DNA from: Euwallacea fornicatus
Taxonomy: Eukaryota; Arthropoda; Insecta; Coleoptera; Curculionidae
Length of the DNA: 64,000 bases
Direction: 5' to 3'
Assembly (NCBI RefSeq): GCF_040115645.1
Contig: NC_089546.1
Span: 1,826,001-1,890,000 of the forward strand
In this document: positions 62,657 through 64,000 of the stretch, in pieces
How positions within the stretch are numbered: the first letter of the stretch is position 1
Layout of the letters: every line of letters begins with the position of its first letter
Notes under the pieces: model-generated
The model's input: the letters and a program-made list of their open reading frames with translations, nothing else
Databases searched by the model: none
What the model was told of the DNA's origin: nothing
Translations under genes and position numbers: made by a program

Positions 62657-64000
62657 AAATCCTTAGAAAGATTACGGCACTAAATCTCACAGTGTTCTTA
62701 GTTATTTAACACCAGAAATTAATTTCGTAACCTTAGTTGCCCGTTGCTCTTCCAACATAACTTTCTACAGAGCTCTACAGAATCAAATGTATTACGATAT
62801 CTTTTTCTACAGTGTACAAGGTGTCCGAAGTTTAACGATCACGATTTTAGGAATAATTATTAACTAATTAGCTTCAAGTTATCAGAATCGGGTCTAACGG
62901 TTTTTAAAAGGGGATGAAAAGCTCCAGGAAAATCATTAAACATTGTTCTAGTTTTGATATAATTCCAAAAGGAAGGTACACCTCTGATTTTCGAAACTCT
63001 AAAAATTCAGCTTAAGACTTTTGTCAAACTCCGCTCTATCTTAAAAAAAATATAAAAGCGGGAAGTGAATTCCAGGAAATTCATCATTGGTGATTTAGAA
63101 GTTCTGAGGAATTTTGAAAAACATTGTGCGTTGTTTTGGTTTCCAAATGAACTTTTGATTTGAAGATGACTCGAAATGGAAATAATATCTTTTTGCACTG
63201 CATGTGGACACGTCATCAATGACGTGCTATTGAGCTGTCAAACGAGACTTTCAAGTTTTTTATAAGGGTTTTTTTAACTCTAGTCGCTGCATCAATCCAA
63301 AATCTCTTCAATCAAAAATTACAGGTCTCCTTAAGTTTTTTCTGCATTGAGTTTGGAAATAATTTTGTATTTTTAGAATCTTTCAGATATTTCTAAAGGT
63401 TTCCCAATAATTTTTATTTTTATTTGAAGTTTGAAGAACCTGATGCAAATCTTTAAAATTGTTTGAAGCTTCTATCCAATTTTTAGAAGTTTTAAAAATT
63501 TTCTGCGTTTGAAATCCTTGATAAATTAGTAGTTTGTGGGTTTGAAAAATTTAACTTAGTTCTGAGGTCATGCAACAGGAGTTGATAGATGAAGAATCCG
63601 TTATAATGCGTACATAATTACCATAAATACAAATACCTTGCAATTCTAAATTCTACCCCCCTCCCCATAACCTTTTAATTAATTTTTATTTTTTCAAAAA
63701 TGTTGAAGCAGTATTAAGTATGACAACAAATACTATCTTTTGAAGTTTGTCAATTTTTTTACATGTTGCTTACGTCATCAGTAGTGCAAAATGCCCGATT
63801 TAAAAAAATTAAAACGTAAGTGAAGTGATACCTCAAATTAAAGGTCTTTAAAAACTCCCTTTAATAGTGTATTGCAATTCGAAAGCTATAAATTAGTTTT
63901 TTAGAAAAAGAGGTATACATTTAATAAAAAATACAATAGAAACTCATTTAAATAATATAAAAATAAAGAAAACATTTGTTTGGTGATAGGAAATTGGTTT
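62657..64000. other. AT-rich end of window
   Basis: TGTACAAGGTGTCCGAAG at 62813 looks like one end of another TIR element, but no partner end appears before 64000. No gene seen. Confidence 0.4.

Noticed and set aside
1..64000. tRNA, rRNA and CRISPR features
   Set aside because: No cloverleaf-like box A/box B pair, rRNA-like segment or regular spacer array was seen when reading both strands.
48322..64000. Nimrod-type (NIM/EGF repeat) exons expected from the cluster
   Set aside because: No Cys-rich frame with CCxGY-like spacing was found in this or any other part of the window.

Overview
The window looks like insect nuclear DNA, AT-rich and crowded with transposon remains. The genes have short exons with GT/AG introns and belong to arthropod families. 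A beetle is my guess from the kinds of mobile elements, but nothing in the sequence proves the order.

The backbone is one plus-strand gene for an angiotensin-converting-enzyme-like peptidase (M2 family). Nine exons at 13629-48321 join in phase into 490 codons that cover most of the peptidase domain. The signal-peptide end and the last ~80 residues are not seen. Eight exons sit within 2.9 kb (13629-16485); the ninth lies 31.7 kb downstream. The zinc site HEMAH and the third ligand Glu are intact, but the active-site His that corresponds to H353 of human testis ACE is Thr.

Inside that giant intron, on the minus strand, are three complete multi-exon genes (coding 16754-23405, 31144-33994 and 39305-42088; 434, 418 and 395 residues). 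Each encodes a secreted Pro/Val/Tyr/Lys-repeat protein with VPVPYPVEK-type repeats, a dibasic site after a short charged propeptide, and Gly-rich ends. Each has a TATA box, a tiny first coding exon of 4-5 codons and a phase-0 intron inside the signal peptide. Composition and location match the vajk cuticle-protein genes, which in Drosophila lie with Ance-3 in the conserved Nimrod cluster. I therefore read the window as the Ance-3/vajk part of that cluster. No Cys-rich NIM-repeat gene is visible here.

Most of the rest is transposon-derived. There are four decayed DD41D mariner-family elements (1115-2716, 2877-4468, 54080-56006 reversed, 57088-58646), a mariner relative with very long terminal repeats (10214-12147), and a nearly intact Tc1-type DD34E element (49093-50690) broken by two TGA codons. 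Five non-coding elements (263-921, 8043-8618, 12314-13045, 45965-46847, 61915-62656) share TATACAGGGTGT ends. In four of them each arm carries a second CAGGGTGT-like site ~110 bp inside, and in the fifth this is seen only in the right arm: an IR/DR layout. A second unnamed repeat family occurs at 20071-20795 and 7743-8042. Non-LTR retrotransposon remnants lie at 25915-26760, 36385-37040 and 59240-60080. A three-copy tandem repeat of about 180 bp lies at 50817-51352. Remaining stretches hold nothing I can support.
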